A stretch of 13,191 bases of DNA from an uncultured Flavobacteriales bacterium (GTDB lineage Bacteria > Bacteroidota > Bacteroidia > Flavobacteriales_D > Sanyastnellaceae). The notes beneath the pieces are model-generated. The model made no database searches. It was not told the DNA's origin and was given only the letters and a program-made list of their open reading frames with translations. Shown here one piece after another: positions 13,148 through 13,191 of the stretch. The first letter of the stretch is position 1. Each line of letters begins with the position of its first letter. The stretch is from NCBI GenBank assembly GCA_937897625.1, contig CALCNZ010000067.1, positions 1 to 13,191 of the forward strand. Reading direction: 5' to 3'. The position numbers were made by a program, and so were the translations under genes.

Positions 13148-13191
13148 AGATCGGAAGAGCACACGTCTGAACTCCAGTCACCGATGTTTAT
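13148..13191 (+). other. Illumina TruSeq-type sequencing adapter with index, non-genomic
   Basis: The sequence begins AGATCGGAAGAGCACACG and continues through ACTCCAGTCAC at 13171-13181, identical to the standard TruSeq read-1 3' adapter as I know it. It is followed by CGATGTTT (13182-13189), which begins with the CGATGT of TruSeq index 2, and by AT, the first bases of the next constant segment. This is assembly carry-over at a contig end, not biology. Confidence 0.98.

Noticed and set aside
13148..13191. Continuation of the reading frame from 13088 to the end of the window
   Set aside because: These codons are adapter sequence, not genome.
1..13191. Mobile elements, CRISPR arrays, tRNA or rRNA genes, riboswitches
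   Set aside because: I saw no transposase or integrase motifs, no regularly spaced repeats and no cloverleaf- or rRNA-like sequence; genes are densely packed with gaps under 100 nt.

Overview
The window looks like the end of a metagenomic or draft-genome contig from a Bacteroidota bacterium, most likely of the Flavobacteriales type. Several signs agree. Promoter-like boxes match the phylum's TAnnTTTG -7 element (exactly at four sites, with one deviation at three others). Start codons lack clear Shine-Dalgarno sequences. Gene families typical of the phylum are present: a CNGKC small protein, an MbnP-like lipoprotein, a 'CDVCG' beta-barrel, a DUF2520-KdsC pair, a CarboxypepD_reg-like exported protein and a SiaB-type kinase. 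By eye the GC content is moderate and even, and I see no mobile element, tRNA, rRNA or CRISPR.

Layout. (1) 1-1917, minus strand: the 5' part of a SiaB-family kinase gene cut by the window edge, preceded by a membrane-anchored metallophosphoesterase. (2) 1974-4011, plus strand: a three-gene envelope cassette made of a CNGKC small exported protein, an MbnP-like lipoprotein and a Cys-starting outer-membrane beta-barrel. It is probably concerned with copper or another metal and is the least understood part of the window. (3) 4060-5873, plus strand: a NarL/LuxR-type response regulator with an unusual receiver pocket, then a branched-chain aminotransferase (ilvE). (4) 5874-9977, minus strand: an exported protein of unknown function, an LTA4H-like M1 peptidase lipoprotein and a PUA-less RlmI-like methyltransferase; the last two sit 4 nt apart. 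(5) 10018-13084, plus strand: a tight operon of a Rossmann/DUF2520 protein, a KdsC-like HAD phosphatase and a second, different M1 peptidase, followed by the first 20 codons of another gene.

The last 44 bases (13148-13191) are not genomic. They are an Illumina TruSeq-type adapter with an index sequence, so the true sequence stops at 13147.

Two themes deserve attention. First, the MbnP-like lipoprotein contains no tryptophan, the residue that is oxidised to form the copper site in characterised MbnP, and no MbnH-type dihaem partner is nearby. The cassette may therefore use a different metal-binding chemistry. Second, at least four genes have a -7-like box only 4-7 nt before the start codon, which predicts leaderless or nearly leaderless mRNAs. 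In two places such promoters are packed back to back between divergent genes.
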